A stretch of DNA of 64,000 bases from contig CP154955.1 of assembly GCA_039621445.1 (NCBI GenBank), forward strand, positions 39,316,426 to 39,380,425, in the 5' to 3' direction. The stretch comes from Euglena gracilis. Its lineage: Eukaryota > Euglenida > Euglenophyceae > Euglenales. Of the stretch, positions 9,706-20,049 are shown piece after piece. Both the position numbers and the translations under genes were made by a program. The notes under the pieces are model-generated. The model was not told the origin of the DNA and made no database searches. It saw only the letters and a program-made list of their open reading frames with translations. Position 1 is the first letter of the stretch. Each line of letters starts with the position of its first letter.

Positions 9706-10131
9706 GGACTAAGCGGAACGGGTGTTAACCTGATTGCCTTGTTCCTTTTTCCCCTCGAAAGCTCCGGGTCTTTTTTTTCAGTGGCATGCCGGTTTGTGTG
9801 GCAAGTCCTGGTGGCACATCTTCTGGGATGATTGCCCAGGTAACTTTTGCTCCAACCCCCCCCCTCCCGTGTGGCAGGCCCTGGTGGCACGTCTTCGACG
9901 ATTGCTCAGGTAGCCATTGCTCCAGGGAACCAATTGCCCCCTGTGCACAAACCGCAGGCAGTGGGCCACGGCATGCACGGGTGTGGCATGGTGGGGTCGG
10001 CAATTGCTCGAAAAACGACTTGTGCGGCTCGGGGGCGGTGAAAAGGCAGGTGGCACAGGTGAAGCCCATCTGTGAGCGACTCCCAGATGCCAAAGGCGGA
10101 CATAGCTTGGGAAGCTTTTTGAGGAGGGGAG

Positions 10132-10525
10132 TGTGGGATTCGCTCCCAGATGTGCAGCAGAATTAAGCAGAGCCAAGCCAGATATTCCTAATTTGTACAT
10201 TCAACAATCTGTCATCTGTAACTTTGTGCAGGTGGCAAGCAGTATGAACCCTTTGGGGCTTTGACTTCTGGTTTGTTTCTTGCTGTGGTTTTGGGAAGGT
10301 TTGGCACAATGAATTGGCTGATTGAGGAATCAAGGCGCAGGGAGGAGCAGATTGACAAGGAAAATTTGAGGCAGTGTGTCAAGTATCTGGGAAAAGAGCC
10401 CACAAATGTCTGTGGCCCCTGGGCGCTGAAGGTTGCTGAAAGGGGAAGGATTCATGCTGGCAGGAGAGTACAAGAATTGCTACAGAAAAAGCTGCAGTGG
10501 GGGCCAGGGCAGGGCCCCCCCTACA
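10132..10525 (+). repeat. U LTR 3 (29-bp internal deletion)
   Basis: 394 bp. It lacks the ~29-bp segment that follows AAAAGCTGCAG in the other LTRs. LTR 3 in the copy 3 array (32,245-32,637) has the same deletion, which links the two arrays by descent. The deletion also shifts the U reading frame. Confidence 0.75.
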
Positions 10526-10735
10526 CAAAGCGTTCGTGAGCCTTGCAGAGATGTCCACGTTGTGCATGCTGAACATGACAAGTCAAGGAATGCTGAGGTG
10601 TGCGATGCCAGCATCGGGCATTACAGCCCTGGATATGGTGACATTCAAGTTGATGAAGGTGAATGTGGTGATGTACAGATGGGTCATGGGGACCCGTTGC
10701 ATGCCAGAAGTGGTGATGGAGAAGATGCTCAAGCT

Positions 10736-12283
10736 TGTAGGATTCGCTAAGTCTGCAATTCCTAATTCAAGATTGCAAAGTCATTGAAGAATGCCAATTG
10801 TTCTGTAGGGAGCAAAATGCTTACACTGATTGCGTGGGTGACTGATTGAACCTCAAAGAAGTCCTGTCTTTGCTTGTGCTGTGCTGGAAGTTTTGAAAAG
10901 TTCAATGCCAGAAAGGTCAAAAGTGAGACACTGGGTCCAGGCCAAGAATGGGCACTCAAACAATCAGTGTACACCCTGTACAATCAGTCAGCTCCCGGGC
11001 TTGGTCAGCCCAGATGTCATTGAGGAAGTATCCAGAAAGATGCTGAAGGATGGACTGGGAAGATGGACCACAGCCATGACAGAATGGGTACAGAAGATGC
11101 AGTCCAGCAGCTGCAGGTGTGGACAGATTGGGGTCCACTGCTGTCCAAGGACTGTGATTGAAGGTGAAGCTGATCACCATGTACATCCTGTGTCTCAAGA
11201 GTATGTTTTCAGGGCTTTGGAAGTTCTGCAGCAGCAGAAGAGCCCTGTCATTGCAATTACATCTGTACAATCTGTTGGTGTTCAGGCGGCTGAAGTGGAG
11301 GAGATTGCAATCATTCCAAGAGTTGAAGTTGCTGTGCAAGCTGCTGAAGAAGGAGAGGACCAATCTGAAGACAAAATGAAACAGAAGGAGACATCCAAGG
11401 AAAGACGAATCAGAAGATTACAATCTAAGAAGAGGAAGAAGGAGGAGCCGCTGAAGCCATTCCCTGTGCGCTGAACCATGTGTGTTTGCTGTGATTTCAT
11501 TGCAATTTAAGTGTAAGCATTTTCCTGGTTTGGTTTGTGATTGCCCAGCCACCATTTGTAGAGATTTGCCCTGCAGGGCACTTTGCTTTTGGGTTTTCCC
11601 CTTTTGATTTGCCCAGATTTCCCTTAACAGGGCAGGCACCAAAGAGATGGATGTCATTGCCCAGTTGGGGAAGGGTCAGGGCACAAAGGGGGGGGGTACT
11701 CTGTTTTGCCCGCATGGGCACAGATGTACGGCAGGGCACATAACTGACCAGTGGATAAAGACATTTGGAGCTGAACATTTTCCGCCTTGCCCATGATTTT
11801 TTGCCCACAATTCCTTTTTTTTGGCTGCCCGATTCTGGGCACAAATATCAGGATCCCCTTTTCATGATTGCCCGAATTCCCTCCAGGGTACATTTTTGTT
11901 GGCCCCCCCCAGGGCCCAGGGATGACTGCCCAGGGGGGGTGACAATTCGGGCACATGGGGGGGGGGCGGGCAGATCAGGGCGAGGTTGGAATTTCGACTT
12001 GGCAAATTTGACCTGCGAATGCCAATTGACATTCCAAGGAATGTTCTGAAGGAAGGGGGTGTAGGATTCGCCAAGTCTGCAATTCCTAATTCAAGATTGC
12101 AAAGTCATTGAAGAATGCCAATTGTTCTGTAGGGAGCAAAATGCTTACACTGATTGCGTGGGTCACTGATTGAACCTCAAAGAAGTCCTGTCTTTGCTTG
12201 TGCTGTGCTGGAAGTTTTGAAAAGTTCAATGCCAGAAAGGTCAAAAGTGAGACACTAGGTCCAGGCCAAGAATGGGCACTCAA
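10736..12283 (+). mobile_element. Miniature LTR element V nested in U unit 3
   Basis: 1,548 bp, with 224-bp LTRs at 10,736-10,959 and 12,060-12,283, both TGTAGGATTCG...CACTCAA. A polypurine tract (GAAGGAAGGGGG) abuts the 3' LTR. The target duplication is AAGCT (10,731-10,735 and 12,284-12,288), and removing V restores the U sequence GCTCAAGCTGTGCATG. It encodes no RT or integrase; its one ORF is described separately. Its terminal TGTAGGATTCG resembles U's TGTGGGATTCG, suggesting the two families depend on the same integrase. Confidence 0.88.
10881..11474 (+). CDS. V-element ORF, 197 codons, unknown protein with basic tail
   Basis: Not recognised. It starts in the V LTR and extends into the internal region. 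It contains a Cys/His cluster (CRCGQIGVHCC followed by DHHVHP, about residues 74-105) that might bind metal, then an Ala/Val/Glu-rich repeat-like segment, an acidic stretch, and a basic C-terminus (SKERRIRRLQSKKRKK). The layout (Cys/His, acidic, basic tail) parallels the U ORF although the sequences are not obviously alignable. The copy at 32,942-33,586 has an earlier start and 214 codons. The remaining V internal sequence (11,475-12,059) has no gene that I see, only repeated TTGCCC motifs. Confidence 0.5.
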   Translation: MLEVLKSSMPERSKVRHWVQAKNGHSNNQCTPCTISQLPGLVSPDVIEEVSRKMLKDGLGRWTTAMTEWVQKMQSSSCRCGQIGVHCCPRTVIEGEADHHVHPVSQEYVFRALEVLQQQKSPVIAITSVQSVGVQAAEVEEIAIIPRVEVAVQAAEEGEDQSEDKMKQKETSKERRIRRLQSKKRKKEEPLKPFPVR

Positions 12284-12947
12284 AAGCTGTGCATGCCACA
12301 GGTGTACATGCTGGTGATGCAGTGCAAGAAGCAAGCCTGAAGGAGCTGTCAAAGGTCAGATGCGAGTCCACCGACGAGGAAGAACCGTTCAACTGGGAAG
12401 TACCGAAGAAGGATGTGGCTGAGCCAAGTGCGGACGAATCCAAGTCGAGAGTGATGAAGGAGACGACCAGTTGGAAGCGGAGAAGGAGAAGGCTGAAGCT
12501 TAAGGCTGCCAAGCGACTCAAGGACTAAGCGGAACGGGTGTTAACCTGATTGCCTTGTTCCTTTTTCCCCTCGAAAGCTCCGGGTCGTTTTTTTTCAGTG
12601 GCATGCCGGTTTGTGTGGCAAGTCCTGGTGGCACATCTTCTGGGATGATTGCCCAGGTAACTTTTGCTCCAACCCCCCCCCCCCGTGTGGCAGGCCCTGG
12701 TGGCACGTCTTCGACGATTGCTCAGGTAGCCATTGCTCCAGGGAACCAATTGCCCCCTGTGCACAAACCGCAGGCAGTGGGCCACGGCATGCACGGGTGT
12801 GGCATGGTGGGGTCGGCAATTGCTCGAAAAACGACTTGTGCGGCTCGGGGGCGGTGAAAAGGCAGGTGGCACAGGTGAAGCCCATCTGTGAGCGACTCCC
12901 AGATGCCAAAGGCGGACATAGCTTGGGAAGCTTTTTGAGGAGGGGAG
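12284..12947 (+). pseudogene. 3' part of U unit 3 with chimeric V-LTR/U ORF
   Basis: This is the rest of the U internal region after V. It contains the C-terminal 79 codons of the U ORF (12,289-12,528), which the V insertion joined to the V 3' LTR. In the sister array the same junction makes one continuous 124-codon chimeric frame (34,264-34,638). The segment 12,530-12,940 has no gene that I see; it contains a poly-C run of 12 and a GGCAGGCCCTGGTGGCACG-type block shared by all U units. Confidence 0.5.
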
Positions 12948-13370
12948 TGTGGGATTCGCTCCCAGATGTGCAGCAGAATTAAGCAGAGCCAAGCCAGATA
13001 TTCCTAATTTGTACATTCCACAATCTGTCATCTGTAACTTTGTGCAGGTGGCAAGCAGTATGAACCCTTTGGGGCTTTGACTTCTGGTTTGTTTCTTGCT
13101 GTGGTTTTGGGAAGGTTTGGCACAATGAATTGGCTGATTGAGGAATCAAGGCGCAGGGAGGAGCAGATTGACAAGGAAAATTTGAGGCAGTGTGTCAAGT
13201 ATCTGGGAAAAGAGCCCACAAATGTCTGTGGCCCCTGGGCGCCGAAGGTTGCTGAAAGGGAAGGATTCATGGTGGCAGGAGAGTAAAAGAATTGCTACAG
13301 AAAAAGCAGCAGATGTCAATTCTGCCAATGGCAAAGACCAAGTGGGGGCCAGGGCAGGGCCCCCCCTACA
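12948..13370 (+). repeat. U LTR 4 (3' terminal)
   Basis: Terminal LTR of the array, 423 bp, followed directly by the TGGG duplication and the resumed RT frame. Confidence 0.8.
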
Positions 13371-13669
13371 TGGGTCTAACAAACGCAAGCCAGCAGTTTC
13401 AGCAAATGATGGAGGATCGCCTCCTCCCGGTGGGGGACGTGGCTGATCCTTACATCGCTGATATTTTGGTTGGAACTCGAGTGGGTCCTGGTGAGGATTT
13501 ACTCGCAGCACACGACAAGGATTTGCGAAGAACTCCTTGAAGTTTTACGAAAAGACAGATTTGTAGCCGACAAAAGAAAATGTCATCTTTTCGTAAAAGA
13601 AGTTGAGTTTTGTGGCCATGTTCTGGGTGGTGGGGTGAGAAAACCATCCCCTGGAAAGCTAATGGCCAT
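13371..13669 (+). pseudogene. Reverse transcriptase, second half, element A copy 1 (truncated)
   Basis: It resumes as GLTNASQQFQQMMEDRL and reaches the catalytic box at 13,451-13,462, which reads YIAD instead of YIDD: the first of the two catalytic aspartates is Ala (GCT). A frameshift near 13,530 precedes the conserved KRKCHLFVKEVEFCGHVLGG block, and the sequence ends at AATGGCCAT where the inverted junction begins. Copy 3 shares the YIAD change. Confidence 0.85.
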
Positions 13670-13710
13670 GTGTGGGCTTTTTATAACCCCAAGCCAATTA
13701 TAAAGCTAAT
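13670..13710. other. Rearrangement junction with templated filler
   Basis: 41 bp joining plus-strand copy 1 to minus-strand copy 2. The first 23 bp duplicate the edge of copy 2 (GTGTGGGCTTTTTATAACC... again at 13,715). The last 9 bp (AAAGCTAAT) duplicate the edge of copy 1 (13,654-13,663). Such two-sided templated filler is typical of polymerase-theta end joining or template switching. Confidence 0.8.
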
Positions 13711-14281
13711 AAACGTGTGGGCTTTTTATAACCCCAATCCGAAAACTGACAATAATCAATATCGATATAGGGCAGGTTTTTCACCACCTCTCTATTTCGC
13801 AAAAGACCAGTGCGGGGGTTCTCCAACCACCACAACTTGGGCTGAAAATAATTTATAATTTCCAGGGCTTTCTCTACCAGGGCATCCGCCTGGGAGAAAT
13901 CCCTTGGCCTGTGGTTATAAGCTGTGGAATAAATATTACAGGGGGGACTAGTGGCAATAACCTCAAAAAATCCAACCGGGTATCGCCTGTAGTCCCAGGT
14001 TAAAATGTCTGTGTGGGGTGGAAGTCCGTCCAAGGAGCATTTTCGATTGACAAAATTTCATACCCCCGTTCTGCCAACCGCCTCCCTACTGAACCCGTGC
14101 CAGCGAATAAGTCTAATGCCTGAGGTCGCTGGGCTGATGGTAGGGGGTTGGGCTGTGGCAAGTTTGAATGCAAAACGGGAACCCTTGAACATTTTCCTTC
14201 CCTCCAGGAGTATCGGGTCCGGTTCAAAAAGCTGGGGGGCTGATCCGAAGAATGTTTTTCACCACACCCTGAATCAGCCAT
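13711..14281 (-). pseudogene. C5-cytosine DNA methyltransferase domain, copy 2 (C-terminally truncated)
   Basis: Frames 14,281-14,000 (motif I, LDLFAGTGSVG with the Asp intact) and 14,033-13,698 (motif IV SPPC, motif VI WWLENP, DWGYKKPTR) are separated by the same -1 step at CCCC as in copies 1 and 3. The domain is lost after KKPTR at the inversion junction, so it lacks the final ~50 residues. Confidence 0.8.
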
Positions 14282-14318
14282 AAAATCCTGTACAGCCCAG
14301 TTTTTTGAATCAGAAAAT

Positions 14319-15386
14319 TTACACCGTTTTCTTCACAGGGGGGAGAGACGCGGCCATGGGCAGCCCCCCCCTTCTCAAACTGCCCCTGGCCCCCCTATTC
14401 GGCCCCAGGCGGAGAAGAGGTGGGCAGACCCCCCTTTGACCATGCACCCCCCTTGCCCGAGGAAATTTGCTGAGTGGCTGGCTGCCCTTTACCCTTGGGC
14501 TGCCCCTTGCCTTTTCCATTGTTTTGCCAAAATTCCTTAGATTTAGCAAGGGCCTCATTAGCGGTTGATCACACTCATAAAAATAATGTCCACCCTCCCC
14601 ACAGTTGAAGCATGGGTATGGCGACCTGCCCCGACCCGATGCCTGTGGGGTCCAGGTCTGCCCCCCCTTGCCTTGCCGGGCTGGGGGAGTTGGACTTTGG
14701 GTTCGTGGCCATGAAGCTGCTGCTGGCCGCGAAGACGAAGAAGGAGACCTGCCCCGCGGGGCTGGCTGGGCTGGCCCCTTATCTCCCTTTGGAGCTGGCT
14801 GTGGGGCAGATTTTGAGGTGTGACCCTGCCCCCCAGCTGCTGGTGTTGAAACGGATGTTGAGGACACCGGGGGGGTCTGGCCTTTTTCCAACACCTGTAT
14901 TTTCCCTGAGCCTTTTGTTGTCGATTTGCTGAATAATCTGGGAAAATTGTGCTGATTCAAAGCTAAATCCTGCTTCCCCCGAAGAGCTAACTTGCCCTCG
15001 GCAAAAGCAAACATTTCCTCAACGGTCATTAGTTGCTCCACCAATTCAACGTTGAGCAAATTTTCCATTCCCTGCAATTTCCTTCCATTTACGGCTGTTA
15101 ATTTCAGTGCCTCCTCCGAAGAACTGAAATAAATAAGACAAATGGCACCAGGGTTTTTGATAGCCACTTTCCGTGGATCAATCTCCCCAATGATCTGGCT
15201 CACACTCCTTTTAATCCCATGCACCGTGGGATTTGGTATCCCTGTGAGCCTGACAATGGGTTGTTTACGGGCTCGGTTATCCTCCTCTTCTATGCAAAAC
15301 TTGCTTAAAAAAGGAGGAATTCTTTCCAAAATAATCTCCGAGCCTCCCCGGCTATGGCATCCTTCACATGGTGCCAGGCACTGCAA
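14319..15386 (-). CDS. gag C-terminal region with CCHC zinc knuckle, copy 2
   Basis: 355-codon frame matching 4,295-5,362 and 26,416-27,483. It has an N-terminal globular segment, a Pro/Ala/Ser/Gln-rich linker, and the zinc knuckle CFNCGEGGHYFYEC (around 14,570-14,611). It is overlapped at its upstream end by the capsid frame, with the -1 step at T6 (15,304-15,309). It is intact relative to copy 3, differing by few residues. Confidence 0.75.
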   Translation of the reverse strand: MQCLAPCEGCHSRGGSEIILERIPPFLSKFCIEEEDNRARKQPIVRLTGIPNPTVHGIKRSVSQIIGEIDPRKVAIKNPGAICLIYFSSSEEALKLTAVNGRKLQGMENLLNVELVEQLMTVEEMFAFAEGKLALRGKQDLALNQHNFPRLFSKSTTKGSGKIQVLEKGQTPPVSSTSVSTPAAGGQGHTSKSAPQPAPKGDKGPAQPAPRGRSPSSSSRPAAASWPRTQSPTPPARQGKGGQTWTPQASGRGRSPYPCFNCGEGGHYFYECDQPLMRPLLNLRNFGKTMEKARGSPRVKGSQPLSKFPRARGVHGQRGVCPPLLRLGPNRGARGSLRRGGLPMAASLPPVKKTV

Positions 15387-16834
15387 AATTTAATCCAAAA
15401 TTCTTGCAGATCAGCCCGGGTTATTTTTCCTTCGTTAACCATAGTTACCTCCTGCCATATTTTCCGAGCCGTCAGCCCCTTACTCGAGGCATAACGGTTC
15501 TGGAATTTGGCTAATATGGTGGGGTAACTTAGTTTAGCTCCATTCAACCGATAGAGCCTTATTTCGTCCCTTAATCTGGGTCCTAAACTCGCCTCAAAAA
15601 CCTGCAGCTTTTGCAAATCAGAATACGGTTTCCCTGATGTCAACCTGTCCCAGTAAAGATTCCAATCTACTTCAAAATCTTGCCAGGAAATGCTGCCCGA
15701 TTCATCAAAATAGGGCTTAGCACCTCCCTGCAAAATTTCAAAAGCTACTGGGTCACCGATAAAAGGAAAACCCAACCCGTTACCTGGGTTGGCTGCAGCC
15801 CCCCCTGTCCCGATAGGCCTAATCGAGAAAGCAGGGGCTGCAGAAACATGTGGAGGGACACACAATGACACAGAAGAAACCACTTCCGTGTCTTGCATAT
15901 CCTCCAAAACAAATCCCTCCTTAATAACTAACGGAGGGGAAATGTTTAAAACTGCTGATTTATTTTCAGAAATAATCTGATCTGAAAAAGCTGGGTCAGC
16001 ACTGGGCACCGTGCTGGCCAGTGAGCTGGAAGGCTGCCCCAGGGGCTGCTGCTGTCCAGCCGACAGCAGGCCCAGCCCCCTTGGCAGCCCGTGAGCAGGC
16101 TGCGGCTGGCCTGCTGGCTGGCCAGGCTGCTGGGCCAGCTGGACACTGGGCCGCTGGGCCAGCTGCTGCCCAGGCTGTGGCAGCTCAACAGATTGCAGGG
16201 GCTGCTGGCTGCCCTGCCGCAGCCCCCACACGTCAGAAATAATTTGCAAAACCCCTCTCGGTTCTGCAGTTGGGTGTATGGGTCCATTTTTTCGTAAATC
16301 CTGCAGCACTTTCTGTAACTCGAAAGTGTTCCCCCCAACTTTTGCAAGTCCCTGCCTTATTTCCTCCACCAGCCCACCAAATTTTTTCTCCTGGGAAAAA
16401 ATCTGCTGATTAACACTCTGAAAATTCTGCTGACAATCCGTCAACAGTTTTTGCATTTCTGAATGTCGTTTCCCTACTTCATCTGAAATATTCTGGTGCA
16501 GTTTTTGAATACCCCCACCAAAACCATGGAGGGCCGTATTCATCGCTGAATTTTGTTCACCCAGCTGGCGAACATAATCAGCAAACTGCTGGAGCTGCTG
16601 GGCCTGGCCCTGTACCGTACTACGCAACGATACAAGATCAGCCTGAACTTCAACGATTTTGGCAGCGATGACGGCCAGCTCCTGGAGAGTTTCTGCCTCC
16701 CCCCCCTGAGCTGGCTGGGCGGCTTTAAAATTCTCAGCAAACCGCTGAAAATTTTCAAGCACGAGGTCCTTAATTGGTAAAACAGCCACCTGATTTTGCA
16801 CCTGCTTAAAAATTTCCTGTGGCAGGCTGTCCAA
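15305..16834 (-). CDS. gag central region (coiled coil plus capsid-like), copy 2
   Basis: 509-codon frame, full length, following the in-frame TGA at about 16,836-16,838 (minus-strand reading) exactly as in copies 1 and 3. N-terminal heptad-rich coiled coil, Gln/Pro low-complexity linker, C-terminal capsid-like helices with WDRL. Near-identical to copy 3 (24,968-26,497). Confidence 0.75.
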   Translation of the reverse strand: MDSLPQEIFKQVQNQVAVLPIKDLVLENFQRFAENFKAAQPAQGGEAETLQELAVIAAKIVEVQADLVSLRSTVQGQAQQLQQFADYVRQLGEQNSAMNTALHGFGGGIQKLHQNISDEVGKRHSEMQKLLTDCQQNFQSVNQQIFSQEKKFGGLVEEIRQGLAKVGGNTFELQKVLQDLRKNGPIHPTAEPRGVLQIISDVWGLRQGSQQPLQSVELPQPGQQLAQRPSVQLAQQPGQPAGQPQPAHGLPRGLGLLSAGQQQPLGQPSSSLASTVPSADPAFSDQIISENKSAVLNISPPLVIKEGFVLEDMQDTEVVSSVSLCVPPHVSAAPAFSIRPIGTGGAAANPGNGLGFPFIGDPVAFEILQGGAKPYFDESGSISWQDFEVDWNLYWDRLTSGKPYSDLQKLQVFEASLGPRLRDEIRLYRLNGAKLSYPTILAKFQNRYASSKGLTARKIWQEVTMVNEGKITRADLQEFWIKFCSAWHHVKDAIAGEARRLFWKEFLLF

Positions 16835-16837
16835 AAT

Positions 16838-18543
16838 TCATAAAAATTCCTGCCTCAGGGCCAAAAACTGATCACGGCTCGAAGAAAACTGCTGGGCCAG
16901 TTTTTCCTCAAAACTTTTTCCCTGCCCGACAAAAATTTCAAGTGCCTGTGCGTCAATTTTTTGCACAGAAATTTGCACCTGGGCCTGACATTTTTTCTCA
17001 AAAAGTTCAAAAATATTCAGGCAGTCAGCCCTGGCCGTTCCTTCGATTCGTGCAGCCATGTGCTCCATCAGGTGGATGTCGACAGCGGGGGGTTGTTGCT
17101 GCTGCTGCTGCTGCAGAACCCACTCTTCGTTGGCTTTTCCCAAAGCCAATACCCGAAAAGTCAGGTGCTGCACAGTCCACTGGAGGTCTCTGTTACTTTG
17201 TAAAAATTGCCCCCAGAGGTCTTCAAATCCCTGATTTTGTGACTCCCCCCTGGGGGTGGCTTCAGAACTTTCATAGGCCGGGGGTTGGACCTCCTCCTCA
17301 CCCCCCTCGATGAAAATATGAGGAGGCTGGGGGCTGCAGCAGCTTGCTGAACTTCATCACTTCCTGGTGATGAAGCTGGTGATCGGGGTCGCCGAGCAGA
17401 AGTAGAGCTGGGCTGGTCCTTCGGGTTTTCCTCTGCCCCCTCGACTTCTGCTCTGACCCGTTCGCTGCTGTCCCAGTTATTATATTTAAGGCCCAGCACA
17501 CTGACCTGTGCTTGCTTTTCAAAGAAAACTGGGCTGGGGTTATCACCCCCTGCCCTGCCAAGGCACTTGCCGTTTCCTTCGCCAGCCCATCTACCTGGGA
17601 TGGTTGGGAAAACTGCAAAAGTGCCACCGGCTCTTGGGCTGGTGTTGAAAAAACTGGTTGAGCTGGAGGCAAAGGCAATGCAAAAGCGGGTAATGATGGC
17701 AGATTCCCTAAACCTTGCACCCATGAAAAGTCTGGGAGAGGTTGCAACTCAGGCAGCACAAAACCGTACCCCATATTTTGCAAAGGCAAAACCCCTGAAA
17801 AAGGCTCTGGAAAACACGGTTGGTTGGAAATGACAACCTGGCCATCCCCACCCTGAAATTCCAACATCTGTCCCATATTTGTGGGGGTTCTGAGCCCAGC
17901 CAAACTGGTTTCGGGTCCCAACTCCTTGTGCCCCGAAACTCCAATCGTCAGATTTGCCATCTGAGATTGGGCCATTGGCTGATCATCAAAGAAAACATTC
18001 TGAGCAGGGATTTCCAACCCAAAATTTCCGACAGATGGCTGAAGGATCAACCTCTGCTTACCATGTTTCACACCCGTGCTGCCATGTCCCCCGGCAGCAC
18101 TGGGGTGAAGCGGAAACCCCCGCCCCGGGCCAGTTTCCGGCGTAGGATCGTTTTTTTGGCTCCTCGAGCCGACATGTGTCGGAAATTTTTTCCCATTCTG
18201 CACCCCCCTGTGGCCGAAACTGGGCCATCATTTCCAAGGAAGAACTTCCCAGTGGACCCTCCCTGACCCCTGAGGGGGGTTTCACTGGGATCTCCAAGGG
18301 GGGTGCCTTTGGGATTTCAACCCCTCCCTGCTCAGCTGAACCAGTGAGACCCAACACCCCCCACTGGGTGTCATTTCTCACAGTTTCTGGGCCAAAAGGG
18401 GGGTTTTGGGGTGAAATTTGGCCTGTGGTTGCCTGAGTTGAGGAATCCCACCCCCCTGCCCCTTTTCTCACAGATGAGGCGGGGGGAAGGCAAACCTCAC
18501 CTTCTTCAATTGATTGATTGCTTTCAATTTGTGGACTTTCCAT
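16838..18543 (-). pseudogene. gag N-terminal region, copy 2 (frameshifted)
   Basis: First in-frame ATG at 18,543. Compared with the intact frame of copy 3 this copy is broken near 18,130 and again between about 17,510 and 17,160, so frames 18,597-18,058, 18,203-17,298, 17,724-17,161 and 17,173-16,838 tile it. It has the same Pro/Gln-rich composition and Q-tract. Confidence 0.7.
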
Positions 18544-18941
18544 TTGCAAATGTAATTCCAAATTCAATTCTTGAATGTAATTGATTGTAATTGCCACAAC
18601 AAATGCAATGGTGTGACAGGTAAAGAGGAAAACCCTGTGAAGAGAATATGATTTTGATGCCCCTGATGGGCAGTTAAATTTAGGATTGAGTGCGCTGATT
18701 CCTAAGCGCTCTCAAGTCCCAAATTCTAGCCCATTGCATCAAAATAAACCAACCCAGGTCAAAATCAGGGTTTCCCCACTTGATTTTGATAAATTATGCT
18801 GAATTCCATCATTATTGAGCTTTGCAAACCCCTGCAAAAAATCCAGAAACTCAGGCGCCAATCTCAGAAAAATCTGTTCCAAGAGCTTGCAAGCGCTCTC
18901 ACCAAATCCAACATTTTCCTTTAAAACCAAAGGAAAAATGC

Positions 18942-20049
18942 ATAAAAAGCTTAAATTATGCTAAATAGACCCAAAATCGCCCTTTGGGAATACCTAGCAT
19001 CACTCATTCTCTCTCCTTGCACAACCAAACCATGGGCGCCCTAGGAGAGGGAATTTTAAGTGAAATCTTTAGAAAGCCTTAAAATTAGAGCCAAACCGCC
19101 CTTAAAAAGGCCTTCTAAGAGGAAAAACTCCGCCGCCCGGCGGTCGACCTCAAAAGGTCGTCACTCCCCCCCTTGCGACGAAAGTCGGGGGTTTCACCCC
19201 CCTCCTTCTCGCTTTCCCTGGGACAATAATGAAAAAAAGATTGAAATAACGCAAGGCAATTGCGATAACATCATTCGAGATCGTGCATAAGTGGCGGAAC
19301 GGTGTGGAGGAATCTATTAGGCCATAGATTCTATTCTAACCACCCCGAGCCCGCCCCCCCCCCACGGTTCTCAGCACCGTGAAAGGAAATGGGGGTCCAA
19401 TACCACTCAAATAAAAATCCTTTTTTGAATGGATAAAAATCAGCCCCCCCCACGGTATTCCCAACCGTGAAGGGAATGGAGGGTTCATTATCACCAAACA
19501 TTCTTTCGGTGATAGATGAAAATCAGCCCCCCCCCCGAGGGGAAGGCCTTGGGGAAAAGCTTGCCCCCCCCCCGTTGAGAGGTGGGCTTGACTTGCCCCC
19601 CCCCCCCGAGGGGAAAGACTTGGGGTTAAGATTGCCTCACCCGGCGAGAGGTGGGCTTGACTTGCCCCCCCCCATTCGAGGGGAAAGCCTTGGGCAACCG
19701 CCCCCCCCCCCGGGCAAAGGGAGGGCTTGCCTTGCCCCCCCCCCCGGCGGGGAGGTTGAAGAAGACAACTCACTTCTTTTTTTGGAAGAAATAACATAGC
19801 CCCCCCCGATCAAGCCGACCAGGGTTTCGGGCCACACTGGCCCAAAGGTGGGGGTATGATAACATAACCCAATCAAACTGATTGGTGAAAAAGACCCCCC
19901 CCCCCGCGAGTACCACCGACCCGTGGGAAGGGAAAGGAGAGTGGGACCACCCATTCAAAGCCCACCGCCTTGAATTCGGGTCGCCCCCCCCCAATTGAAA
20001 AAAATTCACGGATTCCTCCTTCGATGCAAACAATAAGTGTGTGGTGACA
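18942..20049 (-). repeat. LTR region, element A copy 2
   Basis: It begins TGTCACCACACAC (at 20,049, minus strand) and ends AAGCTTTTTAT (18,942). It carries the G-tract array (poly-C on the plus strand, about 19,510-19,760) and hairpins of the type CACGGT-N7-ACCGTG followed by G runs. Exact LTR ends are uncertain because no target duplication is visible. Confidence 0.65.

Larger units (their letters stand above)
7548..13370 (+). mobile_element. Nested tandem array of miniature LTR element U (three units plus terminal LTR), copy 1
   Basis: The array is LTR-internal-LTR-internal-LTR-internal(V)-LTR. LTRs begin TGTGGGATTCGC and end CCCCCCTACA (TG...CA). Starts are at 7,548, 8,840, 10,132 and 12,948, giving a 1,292-bp period. 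Each internal region ends in a purine tract, GAGGAGGGGAG, directly before the next TG, as a polypurine tract should. The target duplication is TGGG (7,544-7,547 and 13,371-13,374); with one more base it reads ATGGG. No protease, RT or integrase is encoded, so it is non-autonomous (TRIM/LARD-like). No canonical tRNA primer site follows the LTR. The third unit is split by element V. Confidence 0.85.
478..13669 (+). mobile_element. Element A copy 1, Ty3/gypsy retrotransposon with C5-methyltransferase, composite
   Basis: Order on the plus strand: LTR 3' fragment (478-699), leader, gag in two parts, CCHC gag tail, C5-methyltransferase, DTG protease, RT first half, nested U/V array (7,548-13,370), RT second half (13,371-13,669). 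The element stops abruptly after the RT palm region, where it meets the inverted copy 2, so RNase H, integrase and 3' LTR are missing. It is collinear with copy 3 (21,751-40,583). It is more diverged than copy 2 and carries additional frameshifts in gag and protease. Confidence 0.85.

Noticed and set aside
7689-13286. Tandem repeats of a host gene family (repeated ~240-codon ORF)
   Set aside because: The repeats are bounded by TG...CA LTRs with purine tracts and a target duplication inside an RT gene, so they are mobile-element units and not a host tandem gene array.
19467-19954. Gly- or Pro-rich ORFs across the LTR G/C tracts on both strands
   Set aside because: They are by-products of long G/C homopolymers in the LTR region and change frame between copies with run length.
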